From: an uncultured Alphaproteobacteria bacterium
GTDB lineage: Bacteria > Pseudomonadota > Alphaproteobacteria > Caulobacterales > Caulobacteraceae
DNA: 64,000 nucleotides
Reading direction: 5' to 3'
NCBI GenBank assembly: GCA_903860975.1
Contig: CAIOSI010000002.1
Span: forward strand, 1-64,000
In this document: piece after piece, positions 29,166 to 37,223 of the stretch
Position numbering within the stretch: the stretch's first letter is position 1
How the letters are laid out: each line of letters opens with the position of its first letter
Program-made: the position numbers and the translations under genes
Notes under the pieces: model-generated
The model's input: only the letters and a program-made list of their open reading frames with translations
The model's database searches: none
Told to the model about the DNA's origin: nothing

Positions 29166-30110
29166 GTGTCTGCTGTGGCTGACGATACCGACCCGCCTTC
29201 GTTGCTGTCTGGCGGCGACATCGGCCAGGCGCTGAAGGCCGTTCGCGAACACCTGAGGCTCTCGCTCGAAGAGGTTGCGGCCATCACGCGCGTGCGGCGC
29301 GCTTATCTGGCTGATATCGAGGTCATGCGCCTGGACAGGTTACCTTCGCGCCCGTTCACGATCGGCTATATCCGTGCCTATGCTGACGCCTTGGGGCTCG
29401 ATGGCGAAGTCGCGGTAGAACGTTTTAAATCCGAGGAGCCGGACCTCAACGAGCCGCTGCGTGCGCCGGTCGGCGTCAGCGACGTTGCTGATCCGCGGGT
29501 GGCTGCGATCGTCGTCGGAATCGTCTTGGTGCTTGTCGCTATTATCGTTTGGAACGTCGCCCAGCGGGCGATCCTCGCCAATGCGCCGCCACCGCCGAGG
29601 GCCTCTGCAAAGGCGACCGCTGAGGCGCTAGCCGCACAGAGCCCTGGCGTCGTAGCGCTTGGTGCGCCTCTGCCTGCGCCCGTCGAGTCGACCACGCCAC
29701 CGCCTTATGAGACGCCCGGAATGCCGAGCGCCAATTCCGATGGAAGCGTGACCACGCACAGCTCGGCAGGGCCCAAATCTAGCGAGACGCTGGACGCATT
29801 GCCCGCGATCGATCCGAAAACGCTCTCACCGGTCTTCGTGCCAAACGGCAGGATTTATGGTGCTCTCGCCCCACAGCCTTCAGCTGTGACGCTACAGGCG
29901 CTGAAATCAGCCTCGCTCATTGTGCGCGGCGCTGACGGCCAGATCTATTTCGCCCGACAGTTCGCCGCCGGTGAGGCCTATCGTGCTCCTGAGCTTCCCG
30001 GTCTGACCGCTACAGTGTCGGCCCCGGCCAGCTTCCAGGTTTTTGTCGGTGGCCAGTCTAAAGGGGTGCTGCCTGCGGCTCAGGTGTCGGTTGGCAAGCT
30101 CGCCGAGTAG
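29166..30110 (+). CDS. rodZ: RodZ-like cell-shape protein (HTH + TM + periplasmic DUF4115)
   Basis: 314 residues from GTG 29166 (GTG 29175 is an alternative). Residues 12-75 form the RodZ helix-turn-helix: IGQALKAVREHLRLSLEEVA, then RRAYLADIE and GYIRAYADALGLD. A single transmembrane segment (about 111-131) is followed by a Pro/Ala-rich linker and a C-terminal DUF4115-type domain with IYFARQFAAGEAY. RodZ links MreB to the elongation machinery. The rodZ-ispG order is also found in Escherichia coli, which supports the call. Confidence 0.88.
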   Translation: MSAVADDTDPPSLLSGGDIGQALKAVREHLRLSLEEVAAITRVRRAYLADIEVMRLDRLPSRPFTIGYIRAYADALGLDGEVAVERFKSEEPDLNEPLRAPVGVSDVADPRVAAIVVGIVLVLVAIIVWNVAQRAILANAPPPPRASAKATAEALAAQSPGVVALGAPLPAPVESTTPPPYETPGMPSANSDGSVTTHSSAGPKSSETLDALPAIDPKTLSPVFVPNGRIYGALAPQPSAVTLQALKSASLIVRGADGQIYFARQFAAGEAYRAPELPGLTATVSAPASFQVFVGGQSKGVLPAAQVSVGKLAE

Positions 30111-30167
30111 GCTGCCGCAAGATCCTGGCTTGGGTTCGTCGAGGGAAACGCCTATTTTGCTTTCAAC

Positions 30168-31316
30168 ATGAGCGCCAAAGACCACGTCCAAGACCACACA
30201 GCCGTACGCCCCTGGCGGGCGATCCAGCGACGAAAGAGCCGCAAGATCCGTGTGGGAAATGTGGAAGTCGGCGGCGATGCGCCGATCACTGTCCAGTCAA
30301 TGACCAATACGCTGACGGCCGACGCGGCTGCGACCATCGACCAAATCCGCCAACTGGAGGAATCTGGAGCCGATATCGTGCGGGTCTCTTGCCCTGATGA
30401 GGACTCAACGAAGGCATTCAAGGCCATCGTGAAGGGCTCGAAAGTCCCGCTCGTGGCGGACATTCACTTCCACTACAAGCGCGGCATCGAGGCCGCTGAG
30501 GCGGGCGCGGCTTGCCTGCGCATCAACCCGGGCAACATCGGTTCCGCAGACCGGGTACGAGACGTCATCCAAGCCGCACGAGACCACGGCTGCTCCATGC
30601 GCATCGGCGTCAACGCCGGCTCGCTCGAACGCGATCTTCTCGAAAAGTACGGCGAACCCTGCCCCGATGCGATGTTGGAAAGCGCTCTGCGCCATGCCCG
30701 CATCCTGCAGGACCACGACTTCCACGAATTCAAAATCAGTGTGAAGGCGTCCGACGTCTTCATGACGGTGGCCGCCTACAATCTTCTGGCGGAGGCCATC
30801 GACTGTCCTCTGCATCTGGGGATCACTGAGGCAGGCGCCCTGCGGACGGGCACCGTGAAATCTTCGATCGGAATGGGCAATCTGCTCTGGGCTGGTATCG
30901 GCGACACGATCCGCGTCAGTCTTGCCGCTGACCCAGTTGAGGAGATCAAGGTCGGTTTCGACCTGCTGAAGTCGCTCGGCCTGCGCCATCGTGGCGTCAA
31001 TATTATCGCCTGCCCGTCCTGCGCGCGGCAGGGTTTCAACGTGATCAAAACCGTAGAGGCCTTGGAAGCGAGACTGGCGCACATCTCACAGCCGATGAGC
31101 TTGTCGATCATAGGCTGTGTTGTGAACGGCCCCGGCGAAGCTCTGATGACCGACCTGGGTTTCACCGGCGGCGGCAAGGGCGCTGGCATGGTCTACGTGG
31201 CCGGTCGTCCAGACCACAAGATGGACAACGAAGGCATGGTCGAGCACATCGTTGGGTTGGTCGAGGCGCGAGCCGCTGAGCTCAAGGCCGGCGAAATCGC
31301 GCAAGCCGCCGAATAA
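30168..31316 (+). CDS. ispG: IspG (GcpE), 4-hydroxy-3-methylbut-2-enyl diphosphate synthase
   Basis: 382 residues. Signature stretches [27 protein letters not shown] and LRINPGNIG are present, and the [4Fe-4S] cysteines are in [11 protein letters not shown] and [10 protein letters not shown]. It catalyses the penultimate step of the MEP isoprenoid pathway. It lies 57 bases after rodZ and is probably co-transcribed with ptsP-rodZ. Confidence 0.97.
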   Translation: MSAKDHVQDHTAVRPWRAIQRRKSRKIRVGNVEVGGDAPITVQSMTNTLTADAAATIDQIRQLEESGADIVRVSCPDEDSTKAFKAIVKGSKVPLVADIHFHYKRGIEAAEAGAACLRINPGNIGSADRVRDVIQAARDHGCSMRIGVNAGSLERDLLEKYGEPCPDAMLESALRHARILQDHDFHEFKISVKASDVFMTVAAYNLLAEAIDCPLHLGITEAGALRTGTVKSSIGMGNLLWAGIGDTIRVSLAADPVEEIKVGFDLLKSLGLRHRGVNIIACPSCARQGFNVIKTVEALEARLAHISQPMSLSIIGCVVNGPGEALMTDLGFTGGGKGAGMVYVAGRPDHKMDNEGMVEHIVGLVEARAAELKAGEIAQAAE

Positions 31317-31401
31317 TCTTCACAAAAGTGACGCCTGAGGCACTCTTGCGTCCGCTCTCCAGACGCGTGTAGGTACTATCAGCAATTTTGGGAGCGACGC
31401 G

Positions 31402-31698
31402 ATGTCCGAAGCAGACGGCAACTGGAAAATCACCATCAACACGCCGATGGGCGCGCAGGAGGTGACGGCTTCGATTACCACGAGCGGCGACACCTTTAAC
31501 GGCAAGACCACGAGCCCAATGGGCGACAGTGATGTCTCGGGAACGGTCTCAGGCGACACCTTGACCTGGAAGACGTCAATCACTCAGCCCATGCCCATGA
31601 CGCTGGAATTCGTAGCCACCGTAAGCGGCGATGCGATGACCGGAAACGTCAAGCTCGGCATGTTCGGCAACGCCCCGCTTAGCGGCGTCCGCATCTAA
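31402..31698 (+). CDS. Small beta-rich protein of unknown function
   Basis: 98 residues. The sequence is built of short repeating beta-strand-like units (SGDTFNGKTTSPMG; VSGDTLTWKTSITQPMP; VSGDAMTGNVKLGMFG), with no signal peptide or cysteines. I do not recognise a named family; similar small proteins occur in Caulobacterales and sphingomonads. GGGAG lies before the ATG. A strong terminator follows at once, so the gene ends the ispG side of this region. Expression as a separate unit is likely. Confidence 0.75.
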   Translation: MSEADGNWKITINTPMGAQEVTASITTSGDTFNGKTTSPMGDSDVSGTVSGDTLTWKTSITQPMPMTLEFVATVSGDAMTGNVKLGMFGNAPLSGVRI

Positions 31699-31729
31699 GT
31701 CTTCAGCGCCATCCCAGGCGCATGCGAAT

Positions 31730-31757
31730 GGCCCCTGCTCGCCGCGGGGGCCTTTTT
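31730..31757 (+). terminator. Rho-independent terminator after small beta-rich protein
   Basis: GGCCCC (31730-31735) pairs with GGGGCC (31747-31752) and is followed by TTTTT, which makes a typical intrinsic terminator. Confidence 0.85.
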
Positions 31758-31912
31758 CATATCTGGGTGTTGGCTATGGCGCAGCCGTTGCAGGCCGCGA
31801 CGGTGTCCGCTCGCTCCGCTCGGTAAAATGTCTCTTGATCCTTTCTGCCCACAAATACGTCGACAATTCCATCCCGACGCGCGGCGCAAATCGGCAGGCT
31901 CCGACCTCTCAC
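31757..31912 (-). CDS. Possible 51-residue protein with CxxC-type motif, unrecognised
   Basis: From GTG 31912 the minus strand is open to TGA 31757. The C-terminal half reads DVFVGRKDQETFYRAERAD and then AACNGCAIANTQI. A CNGC pair could bind metal. GC-rich third positions are not strong evidence here and there is no clear ribosome site. It could also be the tail of a larger lost gene on the edge of the transposon remnant. Existence is uncertain. Confidence 0.25.
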   Translation of the reverse strand: MRGRSLPICAARRDGIVDVFVGRKDQETFYRAERADTVAACNGCAIANTQI

Positions 31913-32137
31913 GTGACCTCATGATCTAAGGAAAATAACGGCACGTGGGCGGGTTAAAGAGAGTGAGCCGAAGCCTCGAATACGCTGCCGATTTTCAGAA
32001 TTAATAGGCCGGCCACCACTGACCCGCCGGTCTGCTTTCCGGCGCCGACCTAACGGTGAGAAGCGACCCTCAGCAGTCGTCCGGAATGTCCGCTTGGTGC
32101 CAGCGCATTTTTGACGGGCTCCAAGCGTCCGCCAAGG

Positions 32138-32236
32138 TCAGATCACGACCTTTTCCGAAATTGCCAGGGCGTCATCGACCTCGATGCCGAGATAGCGGAC
32201 CGTACTTTCCAACTTCCTGTGCCCCAGTCGCAGCTG
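32138..32236 (-). pseudogene. Tyrosine recombinase (phage-type integrase) C-terminal remnant
   Basis: The minus strand encodes QLRLGHRKLESTVRYLGIE followed by VDDALAISEKVVI and TGA at 32138. This matches the end of tyrosine recombinases: the LGH..L..T..YL box with the catalytic histidine and the expected tyrosine in RYLG. Everything upstream of about base 32236 belongs to another gene, in a different frame, so only about 32 codons survive. Confidence 0.75.
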
Positions 32237-32297
32237 ACTGTCCGGCGACATCCTGGTCGCCGGTGCTGACGCGGGCGTAGCCAAGAATGTCCGTCAT
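32172..32297 (-). pseudogene. Serine resolvase (TnpR-type) N-terminal remnant
   Basis: ATG 32297 starts MTDILGYARVSTGDQDVAGQ, the N-terminus of serine resolvases with the catalytic serine of the ARVST motif. After about residue 20 (base 32238) the match ends where the tyrosine-recombinase tail begins in another frame; the open frame closes at 32172. Its ATG overlaps the vapC stop as ATGA (32294-32297), so the original gene was translationally coupled to vapC. Confidence 0.75.
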
Positions 32298-32680
32298 CGG
32301 GCGAGCAAGACTTTGAGACCAGGGACTTCGATCTTGGCCCATTCCTGATCCGCAGTGAGCACCGGCAAGCCCTCGGCGATCGCCAACGCCATGCAGGTAC
32401 GATCTCCAAGGCCGCTGCCAAACTGCTGGGTGGGGGTGATGAGCTCTGCAGCCCCGATAGCGTCATCACGCCCATGCGCCCGAATATCCAGGTGCAATGC
32501 ATCCAGCATGGCGAGGGCCGCATCCATCGGAACACCTCGCCGCAACAACCCCTTCAGAACCTCCTGAAAATTGACCGCAGATATCAGCCCATCGCCAATG
32601 TACTGGGCCACGACATCGGCCCCAGGCTCATTGCGCAACAAGGCCAAGACTGCCGAGGCGTCGAAGACGACAGACGCCAT
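32294..32680 (-). CDS. vapC: VapC-type PIN-domain ribonuclease toxin
   Basis: 128 residues. The PIN-domain acidic residues are all in place: Asp7 (VVFDASAVLALL), Glu40 (VNFQEVLKG), Asp93 (GLGDRTCMALA) and Asp111 (VLTADQEW). VapC toxins cleave tRNA or rRNA with Mg2+. It begins 3 bases after the vapB stop and overlaps the resolvase start by four bases. No disruption is seen, so it is probably functional. Confidence 0.92.
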   Translation of the reverse strand: MASVVFDASAVLALLRNEPGADVVAQYIGDGLISAVNFQEVLKGLLRRGVPMDAALAMLDALHLDIRAHGRDDAIGAAELITPTQQFGSGLGDRTCMALAIAEGLPVLTADQEWAKIEVPGLKVLLAR

Positions 32681-32683
32681 GCC

Positions 32684-32941
32684 TTAAACCTCATCTTCAC
32701 GAAGAGCTTCCGCTCGTCGCTGAGCAAGAAAATCTTCGACCGGAAGATCATGAGTGGCGTGTTGTCGGTAGAGTTCCTGGGCTCGCTTGATGCTCTGAGC
32801 CATTGAGGTCAGCCTTACGGCGTCGCCATCAATCGTCAGCACCACGACGCCAGCGCCGGTCACACCCAGCGCGTTGCGCGCTGAGCGCGGAAGGACCATT
32901 CGGCCGTTTGGGGCAATTCGAATATCGATCGTTTGTGACAT
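32684..32941 (-). CDS. vapB: VapB-type AbrB-fold antitoxin
   Basis: 85 residues. The N-terminal swapped-hairpin AbrB motif is IDIRIAPNGRMVLPRSARNALGV; the C-terminal half is charged and helical (FLAQRRAEALREDE), the part expected to block the toxin. Upstream at 32955-32967 is an imperfect palindrome (GTCA-GTATA-TGAC) that could be its operator. It is the first gene of the vapBC pair. Confidence 0.9.
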   Translation of the reverse strand: MSQTIDIRIAPNGRMVLPRSARNALGVTGAGVVVLTIDGDAVRLTSMAQSIKRAQELYRQHATHDLPVEDFLAQRRAEALREDEV

Positions 32942-33180
32942 CTAGCGCACCCCAGTCAGTATATGACACAGAATAAAATATGCCACATTCGTAGAAGTGT
33001 CCACAATCCGCCAGTGGCGCTGGGTTAGACTCCAGCCGCTCGTCCCGCAAACGACCGTTCGGTGGACACCTCATTCAAGACTCACCGTCGGCAAGCATTC
33101 CCGTCCACAGAATGCGTCTCTTTAAATCGACGTGTCTAAAGGCGCTCCTGACCTTTTGTGGACGGCTTTGGAGCGCTGGA
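32942..33180. promoter_or_regulatory. Divergent gap with repeated GTGGAC motif, candidate res/operator region
   Basis: This gap between vapB and the tnpA stub holds an imperfect palindrome at 32955-32967 and four copies of GTCCAC/GTGGAC in alternating orientation at 32999, 33062, 33103 and 33158. In Tn3 elements the resolvase-binding res site lies between divergent tnpR and tnpA. Function here is inferred from position. Confidence 0.4.
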
Positions 33181-33353
33181 ATGGGCCGACTTGACATACT
33201 GACGGACGACGACCGTCGCAGGCTCTTCGATGTGCCCAACGACCATGTTGCCATGGTCAAACTTTACACCCTCTCCCGCTTTGACCTGGACATGGTGCAT
33301 CTGCACCGTTCGAAGGCCAACCGCCTCGGCTTTGCGGTTCAACTGGCCTTGCT
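33181..33353 (+). pseudogene. Tn3-family transposase N-terminal remnant (DUF4158 region)
   Basis: From ATG 33181 the plus strand encodes MGRLDILTDDDRRRLFDVP, DHVAMVKLYTLSRFDLDMV and RSKANRLGFAVQLALL, the N-terminal DUF4158 region of Tn3-family transposases, which are about 950-1000 residues long. The match stops at about base 33353. The next 108 bases to the PPOX stop show nothing. The catalytic domain is gone. Confidence 0.85.
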
Positions 33354-33461
33354 GCCGATCGCTTCAATGAAGATCCGACTTTGGCCAATCAGAACCCCAT
33401 TAAGCTCCATACGCGTTAGCCGAGGTCGCGAGCGCCGGCGGGGCTTCTTTACCGCACCTCC

Positions 33462-34040
33462 TCAACGCCGTCGGGGCGGGATCACATCGTTGAATACCTC
33501 GAAGCTCTTCCAGGCAGGCTCAATAGGCGGCGTCTCTGCCTCGGGCAGGTAGATTGACGACTGAAGAAGCTCAAGGTTCGGCACATAGCGTGGGCAATTG
33601 GGGAAGATGTCCGTCGGCGTGACTTTGATAAGGAGTTGCGCGCCCGGGACCGCCGCCATCTTTGGATCGTCGCTCACGACTTGAGCGGTCCCGTTCACCC
33701 GCAGCCGTTTTGGGGTCTCGCCGAAACTCAGGAACAAGATTCCGACGTACGAATTGACGCCCAGATTGCCAAGGCTCTTGAACATGCCGTTGCCATCGTA
33801 GTCAGGGAACACCAGTAGGTCGGGCGCAAGGACACGCACGAATCCAGGCGGCCCGCCCTTGAACGAACAGTCTGGACGCCCCTCAGCGTCAGCCGTAGCC
33901 AGGAAGAAAAAGCCCACCGACGCAATGAAGGCTGCATCGTCTTGGGTAAATTGATCGCGCCTCAGCTTCTCCTCCAGCCGATCGGCAAGCGCCCGACTGT
34001 CGAAAGCGTCCTGGAGCGCACGATTGCCCTCGTGATACAT
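33462..34040 (-). CDS. Pyridoxamine 5'-phosphate oxidase (PPOX) family flavoprotein
   Basis: 192 residues. Split-barrel fold marks: [20 protein letters not shown], then [19 protein letters not shown] and VGILFLSF. Members bind FMN or F420 and reduce or oxidise various substrates; the substrate is unknown. GGGAGG lies upstream of ATG 34040. Divergent from prfA. The gene lies right of the Tn3 remnant and looks intact. Confidence 0.85.
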   Translation of the reverse strand: MYHEGNRALQDAFDSRALADRLEEKLRRDQFTQDDAAFIASVGFFFLATADAEGRPDCSFKGGPPGFVRVLAPDLLVFPDYDGNGMFKSLGNLGVNSYVGILFLSFGETPKRLRVNGTAQVVSDDPKMAAVPGAQLLIKVTPTDIFPNCPRYVPNLELLQSSIYLPEAETPPIEPAWKSFEVFNDVIPPRRR

Positions 34041-34128
34041 GAGAGACCTCCCACATCCCCCAGCCCGTTTGGCAACGGGCCGATGGAAGGATAGAGGAAG
34101 CTCCCGTTCTCTTCAGGCGTCCAGACTC

Positions 34129-35205
34129 TTGCGACTTCCCCAAGCCCGGCTCGATCAGGTGCTCGACCGCTTCCGCGAAATCGAAGCGCGGATGGGCGCA
34201 GCGACGGATGGGGCGGAAATCGTGCGCCTGTCCAAGGAGCACGCAGAGCTCAAGCCTGTTGTGGACGCCGTAAATGCCCTGCAGCGGGTTCGTGACGAAG
34301 CGCCTGAACTGGAGGAGATGGCATCCGGGCCCGACGCGGACATGGCTACGATGGCTCGCGAGGAACTGGAAACGCTCAAGGATCGTCTTCCGGCGCTCGA
34401 ACACGAGGTCGCGCTGCTGCTCGCGCCGAAGGACAAGGACGAAAACGCGTCAGCTATTCTAGAAGTTCGGGCCGGCACGGGCGGCGACGAGGCGGCCCTC
34501 TTCGCCGGCGACCTTTTCCGTATGTATCAGCGTTACGCCGCCGAGCGTGGCTGGCGGGTGGAGATCGACAGCCTTTCCGAAGGAGACGCAGGCGGCTTCA
34601 AAGAGATTATCGCAGCGGTCAGCGGCGATGGCGTCTTCGGAAGGTTGAAATTCGAGAGCGGCGTGCATCGTGTGCAACGCGTCCCGGCCACCGAAGCGCA
34701 AGGACGAATTCATACCTCTGCCGCCACGGTCGCGGTCCTGCCCGAACCGGAAGAGGTCGAGATCGATATCAAGGACGCCGACATCCGGATCGACACCTAC
34801 CGCTCTTCCGGAGCTGGAGGCCAGCACGTCAACAAGACCGACTCTGCGGTGCGCATCACCCATTTGCCAACAGGTATCGTGGTGACCTCCTCGGAGAAGT
34901 CGCAACATCAAAACAGGGCGCGGGCGATGAAGGCGCTCAAGGTGAAGCTCTATGATCAGCAGCGCGAGGCCCTAGACAACGCGCGCTCTGATGCACGCAA
35001 GAGCCAGGTCGGCTCAGGCGACCGCTCCGAACGCATCCGAACCTACAATTTCCCGCAAGGCCGGGTCACCGACCATCGCATCAACCTCACCCTCTACAAT
35101 CTGCCAAAGGTTATGGAGGGCGAGGCGCTGGATGATGTCATCAGTCCACTGATCGCCGAGGATCAGGCCGCTCGCCTGTCGGCCTTGGAAGACGAGTTCA
35201 ACTAA
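34129..35205 (+). CDS. prfA: Peptide chain release factor 1 (RF1)
   Basis: 358 residues from TTG 34129, where RF1-like sequence ([22 protein letters not shown]) begins; an ATG at 34039 would add 30 non-conserved residues. Stop-codon recognition motif PAT is in [15 protein letters not shown] and the peptidyl-hydrolysis GGQ motif is at 230-232 in [17 protein letters not shown]. It releases peptides at UAA and UAG. Part of the conserved prfA-prmC neighbourhood, here split by a MOSC gene. Confidence 0.95.
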   Translation: MRLPQARLDQVLDRFREIEARMGAATDGAEIVRLSKEHAELKPVVDAVNALQRVRDEAPELEEMASGPDADMATMAREELETLKDRLPALEHEVALLLAPKDKDENASAILEVRAGTGGDEAALFAGDLFRMYQRYAAERGWRVEIDSLSEGDAGGFKEIIAAVSGDGVFGRLKFESGVHRVQRVPATEAQGRIHTSAATVAVLPEPEEVEIDIKDADIRIDTYRSSGAGGQHVNKTDSAVRITHLPTGIVVTSSEKSQHQNRARAMKALKVKLYDQQREALDNARSDARKSQVGSGDRSERIRTYNFPQGRVTDHRINLTLYNLPKVMEGEALDDVISPLIAEDQAARLSALEDEFN

Positions 35206-35310
35206 CCCGCGCTCCAGGCCCGATACCGTGTCGCTGCAATGCGCGTGGCTTGAGATCGATGGTTGCACGCGCAGCTTGCTGTGGGCCGCATCATACGGCA
35301 AGGGGCGGGG

Positions 35311-36105
35311 ATGAGCGGACACATCGCAGGAATATTCCGCCACCCCGTGAAGGGATTTACGCCCGAAGCGTTGGCGACGGTCCAGCTAGCGCCGGGCGAA
35401 GGCTTCCCGTTTGACCGACTGTGGGCCGTGGAAAACGGCCCCTCAGGCTTTGATCCTGCCGCACCGGCCTTTGTCCCCAAGCAGAAATTCACCGTCCTGG
35501 CGCAAATCGCCAAGGTTGCGGCGGCACGTAGTCGCTACGACGATCAAACCGGCTTGCTGCACGCCACCGGCGCCCGCGGTTCGGATTTCGTCGGGCGATT
35601 GACTGATGAGGCCGACCGAAGCGCCTTTTCCGCCTGGCTGACAGACCTGCTGGGCCAGGACGCCCACGGCCCGCTGCGTGTCATCGAAGCGCCCGGCGCG
35701 CACCGGTTCACCGACCACCCGCTAGGTCAGGTTTCCATCGTCAATCTGGCGAGCGTCCGGCACCTTGGCCAGACAATGGGCGTCGAACTCGACCCCTTGC
35801 GCTTCCGCGCCAATTTTTACGTCGAGGGTTGGCCCGCATGGGTCGAAAACGATTGGACGAGCAAGGACCTGTTGGTCGGATGGGCCAAGGCGCGCGTTTT
35901 CAAGCCAATCGTCCGCTGCGCCGCCACCCACGTCGACCCGACCACGGCTCAACGTGACCTCGATGTCGTAAAGGCGCTGTTCGATAACTACGGCCATATG
36001 TTTTGCGGCGTCTATGTCCAGATCACCTCGCCTGGCGCCGTCGGCGTGGGCGACGCCATATCGACGCCCGCGATGGCTTCAAAGCCCAGGGATGAGACCG
36101 CATGA
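35311..36105 (+). CDS. MOSC-domain protein
   Basis: 264 residues from ATG 35311. N-terminal beta-barrel FRHPVKGFTPEAL, followed by the MOSC core with VNLASVRHLGQ, LRFRANFYVEGWPAW and the conserved cysteine in RCAATHVDP. MOSC proteins bind molybdenum cofactor or carry sulfur. The TGA overlaps the prmC ATG (36102-36105), so the two are translationally coupled; a link between the functions is not obvious. Confidence 0.88.
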   Translation: MSGHIAGIFRHPVKGFTPEALATVQLAPGEGFPFDRLWAVENGPSGFDPAAPAFVPKQKFTVLAQIAKVAAARSRYDDQTGLLHATGARGSDFVGRLTDEADRSAFSAWLTDLLGQDAHGPLRVIEAPGAHRFTDHPLGQVSIVNLASVRHLGQTMGVELDPLRFRANFYVEGWPAWVENDWTSKDLLVGWAKARVFKPIVRCAATHVDPTTAQRDLDVVKALFDNYGHMFCGVYVQITSPGAVGVGDAISTPAMASKPRDETA

Positions 36106-36983
36106 GCCTAAACCTGGTGCAGGCCTGGCAAAGCGCGCGAAAACGTCTGGAGGCTGCAGGTCTACAGGGGCCCGTGATCGATGCTCGTCTGCTGGTCGAA
36201 GCTGCCGCAGACGCCACCCGCGCCGACATCGTCACCGACCCCCATCGTCCACTAACCTCCGAACAGGAGGCCAAGCTCAACGACTACCTCTCGCGCCGTG
36301 AGCACCGCGAGCCGGTCAGTCACATCCTCGGCCGCAAGGGCTTTTGGAAGATCATGCTCAACGTCACACCCGACGTCCTGACACCTCGACCGGACACCGA
36401 AACGGTCGTTGAATGGGTGCTGCGCGACTTCCCTGAGCATGCACCTTGGTCGGTGTTGGATCTGGGGGTAGGCTCTGGCGCCATTTTACTATCCATCCTG
36501 GCCGAGCGGCCCGCGGCCAAGGGATTGGGGGTCGATGTTTCGGAAGAGGCGCTCGCGGTCGCTCGCGACAATGCCGCCCATCTGGGCCTTGCGGGCCGCA
36601 TGGCGCTGCTGCGCGGCGATTGGACCGAAGGCCTGGCGGACGCCAATTTTGACCTTGTCGTTTCCAACCCGCCCTATATCGCCAGCGACGTCATCGAGAC
36701 TCTTGAGCCGGAGGTGCGTGACCATGAACCACGCATCGCGCTAGAGGGCGGGCCGGACGGGCTGACACATTATCGACACCTTGCGCCAGAGATCTTGCGG
36801 GTGCTGAAACCGGGTGGTCGCTTCGCCGTGGAGATCGGTTACGACCAAAAAGAAGCCGTGGAAGCTCTGTTTCGCAAAGCCGGCGCCGTTGATGTCCAGA
36901 CGCTCCGCGACCTAGGCGACCGAGACCGGGTTGTGGCGGGTGCGAAAAATCCCTTGGAAACCTTATCCCGACTCGCTAGTTAG
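36102..36983 (+). CDS. prmC: PrmC (HemK), release-factor glutamine methyltransferase
   Basis: 293 residues. SAM motif I VLDLGVGSGAILL and the substrate-glutamine motif NPPY (189-192) in VVSNPPYIASD; N-terminal helical domain with VSHILGRKGFW. It methylates the GGQ glutamine of release factors, fitting its place after prfA. ATGA overlap with the MOSC gene. Confidence 0.96.
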   Translation: MSLNLVQAWQSARKRLEAAGLQGPVIDARLLVEAAADATRADIVTDPHRPLTSEQEAKLNDYLSRREHREPVSHILGRKGFWKIMLNVTPDVLTPRPDTETVVEWVLRDFPEHAPWSVLDLGVGSGAILLSILAERPAAKGLGVDVSEEALAVARDNAAHLGLAGRMALLRGDWTEGLADANFDLVVSNPPYIASDVIETLEPEVRDHEPRIALEGGPDGLTHYRHLAPEILRVLKPGGRFAVEIGYDQKEAVEALFRKAGAVDVQTLRDLGDRDRVVAGAKNPLETLSRLAS

Positions 36984-37223
36984 GAACGGTCTCCACCCAA
37001 ATCTTCGGCTTCAGGTAGAGGCGTCCCTCAAAGGACGCACGCCGGACCCGAGGGGCGCGACGGCTCCCAAGGCCTCTCGCTTTAGAGCTCCGGGCGGAGA
37101 CGGGGAACACTCAAAAGTCTTCGACATTCGAAACCCCGGGCCAGGCGCCCGATCCCGCTGAAGGCTAGCGCAGGCCGACCCGAAAAGGGCCGGCCGTAGG
37201 GAAACCGAGACGGTTATTAAATA
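36984..37223 (+). other. 240-base intergenic region, GC-rich and hairpin-prone
   Basis: No open frame is convincing. Hairpins include 37021-37026 with 37033-37038, and GGCC..CCC / GGG..GGCC around 37174-37196. It ends about 30 bases before the DUF4167 ATG. No terminator T-run is present. It may be a leader or an uncharacterised RNA. Confidence 0.35.

Larger units (their letters stand above)
32138..33353. mobile_element. Decayed Tn3-type transposon core carrying vapBC
   Basis: From left to right: tyrosine-recombinase tail (minus), serine-resolvase N-terminus (minus), vapC and vapB (minus), a 239-base gap, then the N-terminus of a Tn3-family transposase (plus). Divergent tnpR and tnpA around a res region with a toxin-antitoxin pair alongside is the known layout of many Tn3-family elements. 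Neither transposon end was identified. The upstream stretch 31913-32137 shows no gene. Confidence 0.75.

Noticed and set aside
34039..34128. ATG extension of prfA by 30 residues
   Set aside because: The added part does not match RF1 and overlaps the divergent PPOX start.
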